Shown: one piece after another, positions 16,553 to 26,682 of the stretch
How positions within the stretch are numbered: position 1 is the first letter of the stretch
Layout of the letters: each line of letters opens with the position of its first letter
Assembly: GCA_011389885.1 (NCBI GenBank)
Contig: JAABTK010000037.1
Location: 1 to 41,278 of the forward strand
Length of the DNA: 41,278 bases
Direction: 5' to 3'
Source: Gammaproteobacteria bacterium
Lineage (GTDB): Bacteria > Pseudomonadota > Gammaproteobacteria > Chromatiales > Chromatiaceae
Notes under the pieces: generated by a model
What the model was told of the DNA's origin: nothing
What the model saw: only the letters and a program-made list of their open reading frames with translations
Database searches by the model: none
Program-made: the position numbers and the translations under genes

Positions 16553-17974
16553 ATGCTCTTCTTCTCGAAAAAGGACGAATCGGTTCTCTATGGATACTTC
16601 CATGAATTCCATAGCGAGCTACTAGGTATTCGCGAACGCTTGCAGCGCGAGGACTGGGCCGCCGGCGGCGAAGACGATTTTCCCGACAATATCCCTTTTC
16701 GGCGGGATCTCATCGATTTGCTGACCCGCCAGGAATACGACGCCGCTCGCCGGGCCGGCAGCCATGGCGTGGTCCTTTATAAGGAACTCAAGTACGCCAT
16801 CGTGGCCTTTACCGACGAATTTTTCATCCACCTGCTGGATTGGGACGGCAAGGCGCTGTGGCGCAAGCACCTGCTGGAGGAACACCTGTTCAACAGCCAT
16901 GCCGCGGGGCAGGGCTTCTTCACCAAGGCCGACCGGCTCATCGCCGAGCGCGATCCGGTGAACGTGGAGCTGGCGCGGATCTATCTGCTGATCCTGGCCT
17001 TGGGTTTCGAGGGTGAATATCGAGATCGCGACGATAAGGGCGACCTGACCCGCTACCGGCGGTCGCTGTATTACCTGGTCACGCGGCGGGAACCCGAAGA
17101 AGTCGATCAACGGCTGCTGCATGATGCGGACCTGCGCGTGTTTCCCGCCGCTTACGAACCCACCCTGGCGGACGATCTGCAACACCCGGTCCGCAATTGG
17201 CTGCCCTCGGCCTCCCGCTGGCGCCTGGGTTTGGTGCTGTTGCTCGCGCTGGGTCTGCTCAGCTCGCTGATCCTTTGGCACCGCTTGAGCGGCGAGGTCT
17301 ATGCCGCCACGGATAGGATTTTAAAGGACTCCAGGGGCTTGGGCTTGGTGGAGGAGGGTCCCCCCGCAACCCGAACCCCGCAGGCATCCCTGGCGGAACT
17401 GCAACGGGAGCGACGCCAACGGGAGCGGGCAGAAAGGGAGACGGAAGCGGCCCGAGAGCGGATCAAGGCGTTGCAAGAGAAACTCGCCGCCCAAACGGAT
17501 TCCGCCGCCCAAGCGCCGCCGCCGGCCCCTCCGCCGCCGAAGCCGGTAAAGAGGGAATACACCCTCTCGGGGTTTTCCTTTAAGAGCGGCCAAACCGACC
17601 TGGATCCCGGCGCCATGGGACAGATCGACCAGCTCGCGGACTACCTGCAGCAGCGCCCAGGGTCCAGCGCCCTGATCAAAGGCTATACCGATAACTTAGG
17701 CGATGCCCAACTCAATTTGGAGCTATCGCTGGATCGGGCCAGCGCCGTCAGTGAGGCCCTTCAGGCGCGGGGCATCGCGGCGGACCGACTGACCGCAACA
17801 GGCTACGGGGAAGGCTTTCCTGTCGCCTCCAACGCAACCCGGGAGGGGCGGCGTAAAAACCGCCGCGTAGTCATCGAAGTAACGACTTTGGAACGGGACG
17901 CACCGCCCCCCAGCGAGGCATTTCCAGTAGCCGGCGAAAACCCGGCGGATGCACCGGAATCGCGGGGCGATTGA
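16553..17974 (+). CDS. tssL: T6SS membrane-complex protein TssL with C-terminal OmpA domain
   Basis: This is a 473-residue extended TssL (DotU/IcmH). The cytoplasmic DotU domain (about 1-215) is followed by a single transmembrane span at about 224-243. A charged Glu/Arg coiled coil then covers about 280-315, a Pro-rich linker (PPPAPPPPKP) about 322-331, and an OmpA-like peptidoglycan-binding domain about 335-455 (GYTDNLGDAQLN, LSLDRASAV, NRRVVIEV). The extended form anchors the secretion apparatus to peptidoglycan directly, so no separate TagL is needed. The order tssK-tssL-tssM and the 9-base gap to tssM support co-translation. Confidence 0.95.
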   Translation: MLFFSKKDESVLYGYFHEFHSELLGIRERLQREDWAAGGEDDFPDNIPFRRDLIDLLTRQEYDAARRAGSHGVVLYKELKYAIVAFTDEFFIHLLDWDGKALWRKHLLEEHLFNSHAAGQGFFTKADRLIAERDPVNVELARIYLLILALGFEGEYRDRDDKGDLTRYRRSLYYLVTRREPEEVDQRLLHDADLRVFPAAYEPTLADDLQHPVRNWLPSASRWRLGLVLLLALGLLSSLILWHRLSGEVYAATDRILKDSRGLGLVEEGPPATRTPQASLAELQRERRQRERAERETEAARERIKALQEKLAAQTDSAAQAPPPAPPPPKPVKREYTLSGFSFKSGQTDLDPGAMGQIDQLADYLQQRPGSSALIKGYTDNLGDAQLNLELSLDRASAVSEALQARGIAADRLTATGYGEGFPVASNATREGRRKNRRVVIEVTTLERDAPPPSEAFPVAGENPADAPESRGD

Positions 17975-17983
17975 GCGGCTGAC

Positions 17984-20900
17984 ATGGAATTTCTGAACCT
18001 CATTTATAGCTCGATCCAACGACTCCCGGTGGTGATTCCCGCTTGGGTCTGGACCCTTCTGAGCATGCTCTTTGCCGGCTCCATGGTCTATTTGGCGCTG
18101 CAACGACAATGGCTGAAGAAAAAACCAAAGGCCAACAAGCCGGTCCCGCCGCGCGCCGAAGACGAGGCGGCAGAGACGCCTAGCGAAGAGCGACCCGAAG
18201 CAGCGCGCGTGGACGAACGAAACAAGGGCAAGGGCAAGGGCAAGGGCGGCTGGCTGGCCGAATTTCGCTTACGAAGGCGCTTCGGCAAGGTCTGCAAGGA
18301 TATGCTGCGGCTGCTGAAGGCGGAGGTTCGAGGCCGCGATTATCGTTACCAGATCCCTTGGGTGCTGCTGGCGGGTGAGCAAGACGCGGGGAAATCCACC
18401 CTATTATCCCATCTCGACCTGCACAAGCCCTTCGGTCCGCCGCCCGCCGCGGGCGCCGGCTGCCAACCCTGGTTATTCGACCGCGGCATCGTACTCGATC
18501 TGGACGGGCGCTACCTGGCGGACGCAACAGGCGGCGCCGACGAGGCGGGGTGGCGGGCCTTTCTCAAGGCCCTGCGCGCCAGTCGGCGGCGCAAGCCCCT
18601 GGAGGGCATCGTATTGGCCCTCTCCGCGCGAGCGCTGGTTCGCTATCCCGACGGCGGCGACCAAATCGCCGCCAAGGCCGAACGAATCCAGCGCCAACTA
18701 TGGACCCTGCAAAAAGAAATCGGTCTGCGCCTACCGGTGTACATCCTGATCACCCAAAGTGATCTCATCGAAGGCTTTTCCGCCTTCAGCGCGGCCATCC
18801 CGGAGCGCCTGCGTGACGGCATCTTCGGCTGGTCCAATCCGCACAGCCTGGACGTGGAGTATCGCCCCGGGGACGCGGAACGCGCCTTCAACGCCATCTA
18901 TCGCGACATCAATGATCTGCAATTGCAGTTGGCGGCGGCCGGGGATGATATCGAAGACCGCGACGCCTTTTTGATCTTCCCCCATCGGTTTCGGCCGGTG
19001 TTCCGCCATTTACAGACCTACCTCGACACCATCTTTCGGACATCGGTCTACCAGGAGTCCTATTTTCTGCGGGGGATCTATTTCTGCGGCGATGCCCTCG
19101 CCGAAGCGCCGGCGGTCTCCCCGGGAATGGACCTCGCCTCGGACGATCTGGCCTTTGAGCCCAAGTTGCAGGACAAACTGCGGTCGCGCCAGGTGCTGTT
19201 TCTGACCCACCTCTTTCGTGACAAGGTGTTCGCGGAAAGCGGCATTGCGCGCCCGGTGACCCGCTCCTTTCTCTGGGAGCTGCGGCGCTTGCGCCTGCTG
19301 CAAGTCGGCTTCGCCAGCCTGCTGGTGTTGCTGGCGGGCGGGCAGTGGTTCGCCTACGAGCGCCTGAATCGGCAAAAGAATGAACAATTGCTGCCGGTGT
19401 TCGCACAGTACCAGCAGGACAACCGACGCATCGACACCATCAGGGGCGAGCTGGGCGACTCCTTCCATGCCCAGGCCGCGGCGCTGCGAGAGGCTAAGCT
19501 CGAAGGCGCGCAAAACCTGCTATCGGGCATGGAGCGCATGCAGGTCCGCTCCTATGGCTCGGCCTTTCTCCCGCCCTCCTGGTTCAGCTCGGCGGACCAG
19601 AAGATCCGATTCGCGCTGGCCTCCGCCTACAACAACAGCATCCTCCACCAAATGCACGTCGGGCTGCACTTCAAGGCCCGGGTTCTGTTGTTCCGTTCGG
19701 AATTGGGTCGCAACAAGGCGGCCTACGATTCCATTACAGAGGTCCCGCAGTATCCAGCGCTGAGCGGCATCCTGGAGGGCCTGGATCAATTGCAGGCCTA
19801 TGCGGACCAATACAATACGTTGGAAAACCCCGACGACATGGCCGAGGGCTTCGCCATCGTCAAGCGCCTGGCGCAATACATCTCCGGCATCCCCATCGCC
19901 TTCGGCGGCGAACCGCATCCGCGCAGCCTTGCCGGACAGTCGTTGCAAAACGTGCGTAATTTCCAACACTTCCGCCTGAATGAACTGTACGCGGATCCGG
20001 CGCGCAAGCGGGTGACCACCCTCACCGAGCAATGGCTGGACGAACTCTTCACGCATAACGCGCTGCTCCAGCAGGTGCTGGCGATCACCAACGAACTCGA
20101 CGGCCTGCGCGAAATGGGCGATGACCCCAACCGCCTGCTGGCCGCCCTGCGTGATCTTCAGCGGGAATTGAGCGCGGTCGACGCCCGGCTCAGGCGCCCG
20201 GAATGGGCTTGGGTCGCCAAAGAGGAGTTGGCCGCGATCCCCGATTTTCAGCGATTTTTCGCCAAGGTCGCCACCACGCCCCTGTTGGGGAAAGAGTACA
20301 GCGTCCAGCTCTATGACATGGCGCAGGCCAAATTCGAGGCCTTTCGCCAGCGCCTGCTCGGCCTGCGCAGCAACTTGGGCGGTTCGGTGCTGTATTTTCG
20401 AGAAGACGAAAGCGGCGCCGGGACGGCGCGCCGACCCCAGAGCCTGGCGGAAGGCCGGGATCTAGCCCGCAATTTGAGCCGGGACGCGGCGGAAGACGGC
20501 GCCGCCTCCGCAGATCGGTTGCTCGCCCAGGTCCAAGGCCCGGGGCATGCCGGCCCCGCCCTCTCCGAACCATCGCCGACGCCCAAGGCAGTCGATGCCG
20601 AGGCGCAGGCCGAAGACATGGCGGCGGCCGAGGCGAGCGCGGCCGGCGCCCCGCCGGCGGTTGCCCCAGCCGAGCCCGCGGCATCATTCAGGGATGCCGC
20701 ACCCCTTGCGAACGACGGCGACGCCTTGGCCCGGCGCCTAATAGGCAGTGACGGCAACCCCCTCGGGCTCAATGCGGTGCCCATTCAAATTAAGGCCGAC
20801 CTGGCGGACCTGATGCAGCAGCCCTTTATGCAGCAACTGCCGTTCGATGCGCTTCAGACGGAACTGCAAAGCGACGCTGTGGTGCATTGGCAAGCCGCCC

Positions 20901-22840
20901 CCTTGCAACGGGCGGTCCAGTTGGCCCAGGGCTATAAGGACTTTATCAGCGAACGCCTCCCCCAGATGACGCCCCAGGTGCAAGAGACGGTCACCAGCGC
21001 CGGCGAGTTGCGGCTGCGGCATAACCTCCAAAGCCTGATCGGCAAGGCCCAGGAGATTCGCACCATTCGCACGCAATCCGCCGACCCCGAGGCCCGCTTG
21101 ATGGAGGGGGTTCAAAACTTCACTGAAGCGATGCCGCTGTTACAGCGCCTGATCGAGGTGCTCGAAACCCTCCCGCGCAACAGCAACCTGGTGCGCGTGC
21201 TGCGGCAATTCCTCACCGAAGAAGGCCACCGCCTGCTGTCATTGACCGATCAACTACTCCGGCGCGAAGCCCTTTTCCTGCCGACAGCCGGGGCCTTCGC
21301 CGCCTGGGACGGCGTCGGACCGCTCTCGCGGGCGGTTTACGGCGCCGCGGACCAAGAGGAACTCGACTACTACCTGGCGGTGCAACGCGCCCGCCTAGCC
21401 TACCTCGCGGACCAATACGCCGAGCCGGTGTTGCAGTTTCTCGATGCCCAACAAGGCTACGCAGCCAAAGGCTTCCACTTGATGCCTAAGTGGCAGGCCA
21501 TCCGCCAAGAGCTGGAGAAATATCGGCGCAAACAGGCGGCGAGCGCTGTGGGGCAATTGGAAGAGTTCATTCTGTTCGGGATGGACAAAATCGATCTGGG
21601 CAACTGCTTCACCGATCTGAAGCAGGGCCGGGTGCATGCGCGCCGAGACTATTTCTCCCGCACCCTGGGTGGCATCCAGCAACGAATCTTCGACCAATGC
21701 ATCGATCTGGCCGAGACCAACGCCGCCGAAAGCTATGCGAATATCCGTTCCGCTTTCAATCAGGCCTTGGCCGGACGTTTCCCCTTTGCATCGCCCGCGG
21801 TGATCGAAGAAAAAGGCAAGACCGGCGAGGTCCGCATGCCGCAAATCCGCGAGTTTTTCGGACTGTTAACGGACGCTCATAGCGACTTGCAGGCCGTGCT
21901 GCCGCATACCCGAAGCTTTGGCGGGCGCCGAGATCTCGCCCTTGGTTTCCTGGAACAGCTTAACGCAGTGCGGAGCTTTCTCGCGCAAAGCCTGGGGCCG
22001 GAGCCGCAGACCGAGGCCCCGGGGTATGAATTCAGCTTCGACTTCCGGGTCAACCGCGAGCACGAGGCCGGCGCCAACCAAATTATCGATTGGCGCCTGG
22101 AAGTGGGCGAGCGCAGCGTCAAGCGGGTGAACGGCGAATGGAAGGGCGTGTGGCGCTACGGCGACCCGATCCGCCTGTCCATGCGCTGGGCCCGCAACTC
22201 CCCCTATCGACCCTATTGGGATGGCGCCACCCATGCCGAGGCGCTCCGCATCGAGGGAGAAGACACGGCGGTGTTCGAGTTCCACGGCAACTGGGCGCTG
22301 CTTGAGCTATTCGCCCGCCTGCACGCAGACCCCAACGACACCCCGGACCGAGAACAGCCCGACCCCGCCCTGCTCAAACTCCAGGTGCCGGTCCTGGAGC
22401 TGATTTCAGCGGTAGAGAAGGGGACCATAAAACCGCCGCAAGATGGACCCACTGATGCCGAGGCCGAGGCCGGCGCCCAAGCCGCGCCCGGGCCGGCCGA
22501 AGACGCCCCCGAGCTGATCCGCTATCAGGGACGCTATCACGAACTCTTCACCCAGCCGGAAGAGGCGGTGGTATTCGCTCGTATGAACCTCTTGGCCAGC
22601 CCGGACCAGGCCCCGGTAGAGATCCCGCGCAACTTCCCCCGCACGGCGCCCAGCCTGGCCAAGGGCGAGCCCGAGGCGATGCCAGCCGGATCACGATCAA
22701 GCCGCGCAATGCCGCGGCAGGGCTTTGCCGGGCCGGCACGCAGGCCGACGCCCGCTAGCGATACGGCCGCGCCGACCGCTGCGGCGGACCCCTCGGCGGC
22801 ACACACGACAAACGATCAAAACACCGGGGCGGAACTATGA
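17984..22840 (+). CDS. tssM: T6SS membrane-complex protein TssM (IcmF), extended
   Basis: This is a 1618-residue inner-membrane protein, clearly longer than the usual 1100-1300. An N-terminal transmembrane span lies at about 18-40, followed by a Lys/Glu-rich cytoplasmic linker. The GTPase-like domain has an intact Walker A, GEQDAGKS (131-138). A further transmembrane span lies at about 440-458 and the large periplasmic IcmF part follows. An Ala/Pro/Glu-rich insertion (about 820-915) splits the periplasmic domain. The conserved C-terminal part includes WKGVWRYGDPIRLSMRWA and FEFHGNWALLELFARL. A further Ala/Pro-rich tail of about 120 residues is not typical. The stop codon overlaps tssA by 4 bases (ATGA). 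TssM links the cytoplasmic baseplate to the TssJ lipoproteins. Confidence 0.95.
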   Translation: MEFLNLIYSSIQRLPVVIPAWVWTLLSMLFAGSMVYLALQRQWLKKKPKANKPVPPRAEDEAAETPSEERPEAARVDERNKGKGKGKGGWLAEFRLRRRFGKVCKDMLRLLKAEVRGRDYRYQIPWVLLAGEQDAGKSTLLSHLDLHKPFGPPPAAGAGCQPWLFDRGIVLDLDGRYLADATGGADEAGWRAFLKALRASRRRKPLEGIVLALSARALVRYPDGGDQIAAKAERIQRQLWTLQKEIGLRLPVYILITQSDLIEGFSAFSAAIPERLRDGIFGWSNPHSLDVEYRPGDAERAFNAIYRDINDLQLQLAAAGDDIEDRDAFLIFPHRFRPVFRHLQTYLDTIFRTSVYQESYFLRGIYFCGDALAEAPAVSPGMDLASDDLAFEPKLQDKLRSRQVLFLTHLFRDKVFAESGIARPVTRSFLWELRRLRLLQVGFASLLVLLAGGQWFAYERLNRQKNEQLLPVFAQYQQDNRRIDTIRGELGDSFHAQAAALREAKLEGAQNLLSGMERMQVRSYGSAFLPPSWFSSADQKIRFALASAYNNSILHQMHVGLHFKARVLLFRSELGRNKAAYDSITEVPQYPALSGILEGLDQLQAYADQYNTLENPDDMAEGFAIVKRLAQYISGIPIAFGGEPHPRSLAGQSLQNVRNFQHFRLNELYADPARKRVTTLTEQWLDELFTHNALLQQVLAITNELDGLREMGDDPNRLLAALRDLQRELSAVDARLRRPEWAWVAKEELAAIPDFQRFFAKVATTPLLGKEYSVQLYDMAQAKFEAFRQRLLGLRSNLGGSVLYFREDESGAGTARRPQSLAEGRDLARNLSRDAAEDGAASADRLLAQVQGPGHAGPALSEPSPTPKAVDAEAQAEDMAAAEASAAGAPPAVAPAEPAASFRDAAPLANDGDALARRLIGSDGNPLGLNAVPIQIKADLADLMQQPFMQQLPFDALQTELQSDAVVHWQAAPLQRAVQLAQGYKDFISERLPQMTPQVQETVTSAGELRLRHNLQSLIGKAQEIRTIRTQSADPEARLMEGVQNFTEAMPLLQRLIEVLETLPRNSNLVRVLRQFLTEEGHRLLSLTDQLLRREALFLPTAGAFAAWDGVGPLSRAVYGAADQEELDYYLAVQRARLAYLADQYAEPVLQFLDAQQGYAAKGFHLMPKWQAIRQELEKYRRKQAASAVGQLEEFILFGMDKIDLGNCFTDLKQGRVHARRDYFSRTLGGIQQRIFDQCIDLAETNAAESYANIRSAFNQALAGRFPFASPAVIEEKGKTGEVRMPQIREFFGLLTDAHSDLQAVLPHTRSFGGRRDLALGFLEQLNAVRSFLAQSLGPEPQTEAPGYEFSFDFRVNREHEAGANQIIDWRLEVGERSVKRVNGEWKGVWRYGDPIRLSMRWARNSPYRPYWDGATHAEALRIEGEDTAVFEFHGNWALLELFARLHADPNDTPDREQPDPALLKLQVPVLELISAVEKGTIKPPQDGPTDAEAEAGAQAAPGPAEDAPELIRYQGRYHELFTQPEEAVVFARMNLLASPDQAPVEIPRNFPRTAPSLAKGEPEAMPAGSRSSRAMPRQGFAGPARRPTPASDTAAPTAAADPSAAHTTNDQNTGAEL

Positions 22841-23955
22841 ATCTTGGGGGTTTAATGACAAAGCCGGAAGAAATCCAATTCCTTGAAGAGATACAATGGG
22901 AAGCCCTGCTCGCACCGCTTTCGGAACCGGAACCCGTTGGCGAGTATCTGCTTTACGACGATCTCTACGCCCGGGTGCGTGAGGCGCGGCGCGAAGACGA
23001 TCCGGAGCTTTCGCAAGGCGATTGGAAGACCGAGCGTAAAAAGGCCGACTGGCCCTTGGTGGAAACCCTTTGCAGCGAAGCCCTGCTGACCCGAAGTAAG
23101 GACCTGCAACTCGCTGCGTGGTTGACCGAATCCTGGGTCTATCTCCATGGGGTGGAAGGGTTTTTGGCCGGCCTGCGGTTGCTTCACCAATTAAATGCGG
23201 CGTATTGGGACAAAATTCATCCGCCGCTGGATAAGGACGATCCCGAACAGCGCCTTTCCCCCTTCATCTGGATGAACGAAAAGTTCTTCCTGCCGTTGGG
23301 GCGGATCCGTTTGAGTTCCCCCGATGTCAGCGACGCCGAAGGCTATACCTTCATCGAACGCGAGACCGCTTGGCGGATCGAGGCCGGAAGCCCGGCCGAA
23401 CGCGAGGCGGAGGCCCAGGGACGGCCCACCCGAAAACTCGTCGCCAACAGCATGACATTGACGCCGGCGGCGTTCTATCAACGTCTTGCGCACCGGCTCT
23501 CCCTCGCCCAGGAGGCATTGGCGGACCTCTCCGCCCAACTCGACGAACTGGCGGGCAAGCAGGCCCCGAGCTTCGGCAAATTGGAGAAGCAGCTGACGGG
23601 GTTCCAGCATATCGTCCAACGAGCCCTGGGGGAAAAGCCGGAAGAGGCGCCCGAGCAGGGGGCCGAAACGGATGCCCCCGCGGAGGCGTTCGAAGGGGCG
23701 TCGGGCGAGACCGCCGTTCCGCTCAACGCGCAGTCCATTCGCAGTCGCAAAGAGGCCTATCAGGCCCTGGCGGCGGCCGCCGATTATCTCCTTCACAACG
23801 AGCCCCACAGCCCGGCCCCCTACTTGGTGAAGCGGGCGATATCCTGGGGCAACCTATCGCTGGGTGAGCTATTATTGGAGGTAGTTAATGATGACAACGA
23901 CCTGAGATCGATCTATAATCTGCTGGGGATCTCTGCGCCAAACCCGGAGGAGTGA
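22837..23955 (+). CDS. tssA: T6SS protein TssA (ImpA family)
   Basis: This is a 372-residue ImpA-family protein. The ImpA N-terminal domain (about 10-130) is clear: LLAPLSEPEPVGEYLLYDD, DWPLVETLCSEALLTRSKDL, and HGVEGFLAGLRLL before YWDKIHPPLD. A helical middle (about 220-290) and a short C-terminal domain with SPAPYLVKRAISWG follow. TssA proteins start and coordinate polymerisation of the tube and sheath at the baseplate. The ATG at 22837 overlaps the tssM stop; ATG 22855, with GGGGG just ahead, is an alternative start 6 codons in. The C-terminal form defines TssA subclasses, and I do not assign one here. Confidence 0.9.
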   Translation: MNLGGLMTKPEEIQFLEEIQWEALLAPLSEPEPVGEYLLYDDLYARVREARREDDPELSQGDWKTERKKADWPLVETLCSEALLTRSKDLQLAAWLTESWVYLHGVEGFLAGLRLLHQLNAAYWDKIHPPLDKDDPEQRLSPFIWMNEKFFLPLGRIRLSSPDVSDAEGYTFIERETAWRIEAGSPAEREAEAQGRPTRKLVANSMTLTPAAFYQRLAHRLSLAQEALADLSAQLDELAGKQAPSFGKLEKQLTGFQHIVQRALGEKPEEAPEQGAETDAPAEAFEGASGETAVPLNAQSIRSRKEAYQALAAAADYLLHNEPHSPAPYLVKRAISWGNLSLGELLLEVVNDDNDLRSIYNLLGISAPNPEE

Positions 23956-24016
23956 GCGTAGAGACGCCAGCCCTTCGCTGTAGTCTGACAACACGTCATA
24001 GAGAGGAAACCGCGCC

Positions 24017-24610
24017 ATGTCGGAAAGCACTCAACAAAAACTGAGCCGAATTCGCCCGCCCCGGGTTCAAATCACCTACGACGTCGAAATCGGCGACGCC
24101 ATCGTAATGAAAGAGCTGCCCTTCGTAGGCGGCATCTTGAGCGACCTATCGGGCATACGGAAGGAAGAGCTGCCGCCCCTGAAGGAACGCAAGTTCGTGG
24201 AGATCGACCGGGACAACTTCAACGATGTGATGGATTCCATCAACCCCCGCCTGGAGTTCACCGTCGAAAACCAGCTCACGGACGAGGGCGGGCGCTTTAA
24301 GGTGGAACTCGACTTCAACGAAATCGACGACTTCCACCCCGGCAGCCTGATCCAACAGGTGGAGCCCTTGCGCAAGATGTACGAGGCCCGTCAGCGCCTG
24401 ACCGACCTGTTCGTCAAGCTCGACGGCAACGACGAGTTGGAGAACCTGCTGCAAGCCATTATTCGGAACTCAGAAGAGCTCAAGGAGGTGAACGAGATGC
24501 GCGCATCCGAGGAGGAGACGTCCGAAGCGGGCGACGAGGGCGCGGAAACGGAGGGCGGCGCCACCGAAGAAGGCGAGGTCGCCGCTGACGAAGAAAGCAA
24601 ATCCGAGTAA
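24017..24610 (+). CDS. tssB: T6SS contractile sheath small subunit TssB
   Basis: This is a 197-residue TssB (VipA/ImpB). The family N-terminus has PPRVQITYDVEIGDA and ELPFVGGILSDLSG, followed by FVEIDRDNFNDVM and FHPGSLIQQVEPL. The last ~45 residues form a Glu-rich acidic tail longer than usual. TssB intertwines with TssC to build the sheath. AGAGGAAA precedes the ATG by about 9 bases. It is 61 bases after tssA and 20 bases before tssC. Confidence 0.97.
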   Translation: MSESTQQKLSRIRPPRVQITYDVEIGDAIVMKELPFVGGILSDLSGIRKEELPPLKERKFVEIDRDNFNDVMDSINPRLEFTVENQLTDEGGRFKVELDFNEIDDFHPGSLIQQVEPLRKMYEARQRLTDLFVKLDGNDELENLLQAIIRNSEELKEVNEMRASEEETSEAGDEGAETEGGATEEGEVAADEESKSE

Positions 24611-24630
24611 TCCAGTCTAGGAGAAACATC

Positions 24631-26109
24631 ATGGCTGAGCAAGAGACCCAAGGCGCCACCGCCACCTCCACCGAAGAAACCAACATCCTGGATAAAATCG
24701 TTCTCGAGGGCCGCATGACCCAAGACGATGCCCAGGTGCCCTATGCCAAGGATATCGTCGGCGAACTCGCCAAACAGGTGCTTGACGGCACCATGCTGGT
24801 GGGCGACGACACCATGACCATGATCAGTCGTCGCATCGCCGAAATCGACGAGCTGATGAGCAAGCAGCTGGACGAGGTCATGCACCACCCGGACTTCCAG
24901 AAACTGGAGGCCTCCTGGCGCGGCATGCACTACCTGGTGATGAATACCGAGACCAACACCGGCCTGAAGCTGCGGGTGATGAATGCCACCCGTGCGGAAT
25001 TCCAAAAGGACCTGGAAAAGGCCGTGGAGTTCGACCAAAGCCAGCTCTTCAAGAAGCTGTACGAAGAAGAATACGGCACCTTCGGCGGCGAGCCCTATTC
25101 CATGCTGGTGGGTGACTTCGAATTCGGACGCCACCCCCAGGACGTGGCCTTCTTAGAGAAGATGTCCAATGTAGCCGCAGCGGCCCACGCGCCCTTCATC
25201 ACCGCCGCCTCGCCCAAGCTGTTCGGCATGGAGCGCTTCACTGAGCTAGGCGTTCCGCGGGACCTCGCCAAGCAGTTCGAAAGCACCGAACTGATCAAAT
25301 GGCGGTCCTTCCGCAACACCGACGACTCCCGTTATGTGGCCCTTACCCTGCCGCACATCCTGCTGCGTCTGCCCTACGGGCCCGATACCGTGCCGGTGGA
25401 GGACTTCAATTATGTCGAGGCGGTGGACGGCAAGGACCACTCGAAGTACCTTTGGGGCAACGCGTCCTGGGCCCTGGCGCAACGCATCACCAACGCCCAT
25501 GCCCTCTACAAATGGAGCGCGGCCATTCGGGGCGTAGAGGGCGGTGGCCTGGTGGAGGGCCTGCCCGCCCACACCTTCAAGACCGACGAGGGCGACATCG
25601 CCCTCAAGTGCCCCACCGAGATCGCCATCACCGACCGGCGTGAAAACGAACTCAACGAACTCGGCTTCATGGCCCTTTGCCACTGCAAGGGCACGGACTA
25701 TGCGGCCTTCTTCGGCGGCCGCACCGCGAACAAGCCCCAGGTCTACGACACCGACGAGGCCAACGCCAACGCCCAGCTCTCGGCGATGTTGCCCTACATC
25801 CTCGCCTCTTCCCGCTTCGCCCATTACATTAAGGTGATCATGCGGGACAAAATCGGCTCTTTCCAAAGCGGCCCCGATATCGAGAGCTATCTCAACCGCT
25901 GGATCGGCAACTATGTGATGGGACGCGACGATGCCGGCCAGAGTCTTAAGGCCGAATACCCGCTGCGAGAGGCGCGCATCGATGTGACCCCGGTGGCGGG
26001 CAAACCCGGCTATTACAACGCCGTGGTCTACATGCGCCCGCACTTCCAGTTGGAAGGCCTGACCGCCTCCCTGCGCCTGGTCGCCGAACTGCCGCCGCCC
26101 GCAGCCTGA
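24631..26109 (+). CDS. tssC: T6SS contractile sheath large subunit TssC
   Basis: This is a 492-residue TssC (VipB/ImpC), full length for the family. The conserved block LEASWRGMHYLV is near residue 90, then FGGEPYSMLVGDFEF near 150, LFGMERF, the LRLPYG region, and a C-terminal LEGLTASLRLVAELP. It forms the outer part of the contractile sheath and provides the ClpV-sensitive handshake with TssB. The ribosome binding site is strong (TAGGAGAAA). Its high-GC codon use matches the rest of the block. Confidence 0.97.
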   Translation: MAEQETQGATATSTEETNILDKIVLEGRMTQDDAQVPYAKDIVGELAKQVLDGTMLVGDDTMTMISRRIAEIDELMSKQLDEVMHHPDFQKLEASWRGMHYLVMNTETNTGLKLRVMNATRAEFQKDLEKAVEFDQSQLFKKLYEEEYGTFGGEPYSMLVGDFEFGRHPQDVAFLEKMSNVAAAAHAPFITAASPKLFGMERFTELGVPRDLAKQFESTELIKWRSFRNTDDSRYVALTLPHILLRLPYGPDTVPVEDFNYVEAVDGKDHSKYLWGNASWALAQRITNAHALYKWSAAIRGVEGGGLVEGLPAHTFKTDEGDIALKCPTEIAITDRRENELNELGFMALCHCKGTDYAAFFGGRTANKPQVYDTDEANANAQLSAMLPYILASSRFAHYIKVIMRDKIGSFQSGPDIESYLNRWIGNYVMGRDDAGQSLKAEYPLREARIDVTPVAGKPGYYNAVVYMRPHFQLEGLTASLRLVAELPPPAA

Positions 26110-26160
26110 CGGCCGCCCTGACAACACCGAACCCTTTTTTCATTTCGAGGAGAACACACA

Positions 26161-26682
26161 ATGGCAACAAACGTCTATATGAAGATCACCGACGAAGGAT
26201 CGGCAGTCGTCGAAGGCAACAGCACCGCCACGGGGCATGCTAAGGAGATCGAGGTGCTGTCCTGGAGTCATGGCTTCAGCCAGCCCACCACGGCGGCCAC
26301 CAAGTCCTCCGACCAACAGGCGGTGTCGCGTGCGGACCACATGGACTTCAACTTCACCAAGTTTTTCGACAACGCCTCCGACGACCTGACCAAGGTGTGC
26401 TGGACCGGCGCCCAGCTCAATGAGGTCGTCGTCACCTCCCACAGGGCCAGCGGCTCGTCGGACGTGGGTTCTGAGGCCACGGACTTCCTCGTCATAACGA
26501 TGGAAGACGTGATCGTGAGCAACTACTCCATCAGCGGCGGGGGCGACGAACTGCCCATCGAAAACATCACCCTCAACTACACCAAGATCAAATACACCTT
26601 CAAACCGGTGGAGTTCGAGACGGGCAAGCCCGGCGCCCAGGTCGCCATCAGCCACGACCTGGCCACCAACACGGTCGCATGA
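26161..26682 (+). CDS. hcp: T6SS inner tube protein Hcp (TssD)
   Basis: This is a 173-residue Hcp-family protein (normal length about 160-175). It forms hexameric rings that stack into the inner tube expelled with the spike, and it is itself secreted. It shows the Hcp features VYMKI, HAKEIEVLSWSHGFSQP near 26-42, and the C-terminal YTKIKYTFKPV segment. There is no C-terminal toxin extension. The ribosome binding site GAGGAGAA is the strongest in the block, as expected for an abundant protein. The last codon overlaps the tssE start (ATGA). Confidence 0.96.
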   Translation: MATNVYMKITDEGSAVVEGNSTATGHAKEIEVLSWSHGFSQPTTAATKSSDQQAVSRADHMDFNFTKFFDNASDDLTKVCWTGAQLNEVVVTSHRASGSSDVGSEATDFLVITMEDVIVSNYSISGGGDELPIENITLNYTKIKYTFKPVEFETGKPGAQVAISHDLATNTVA

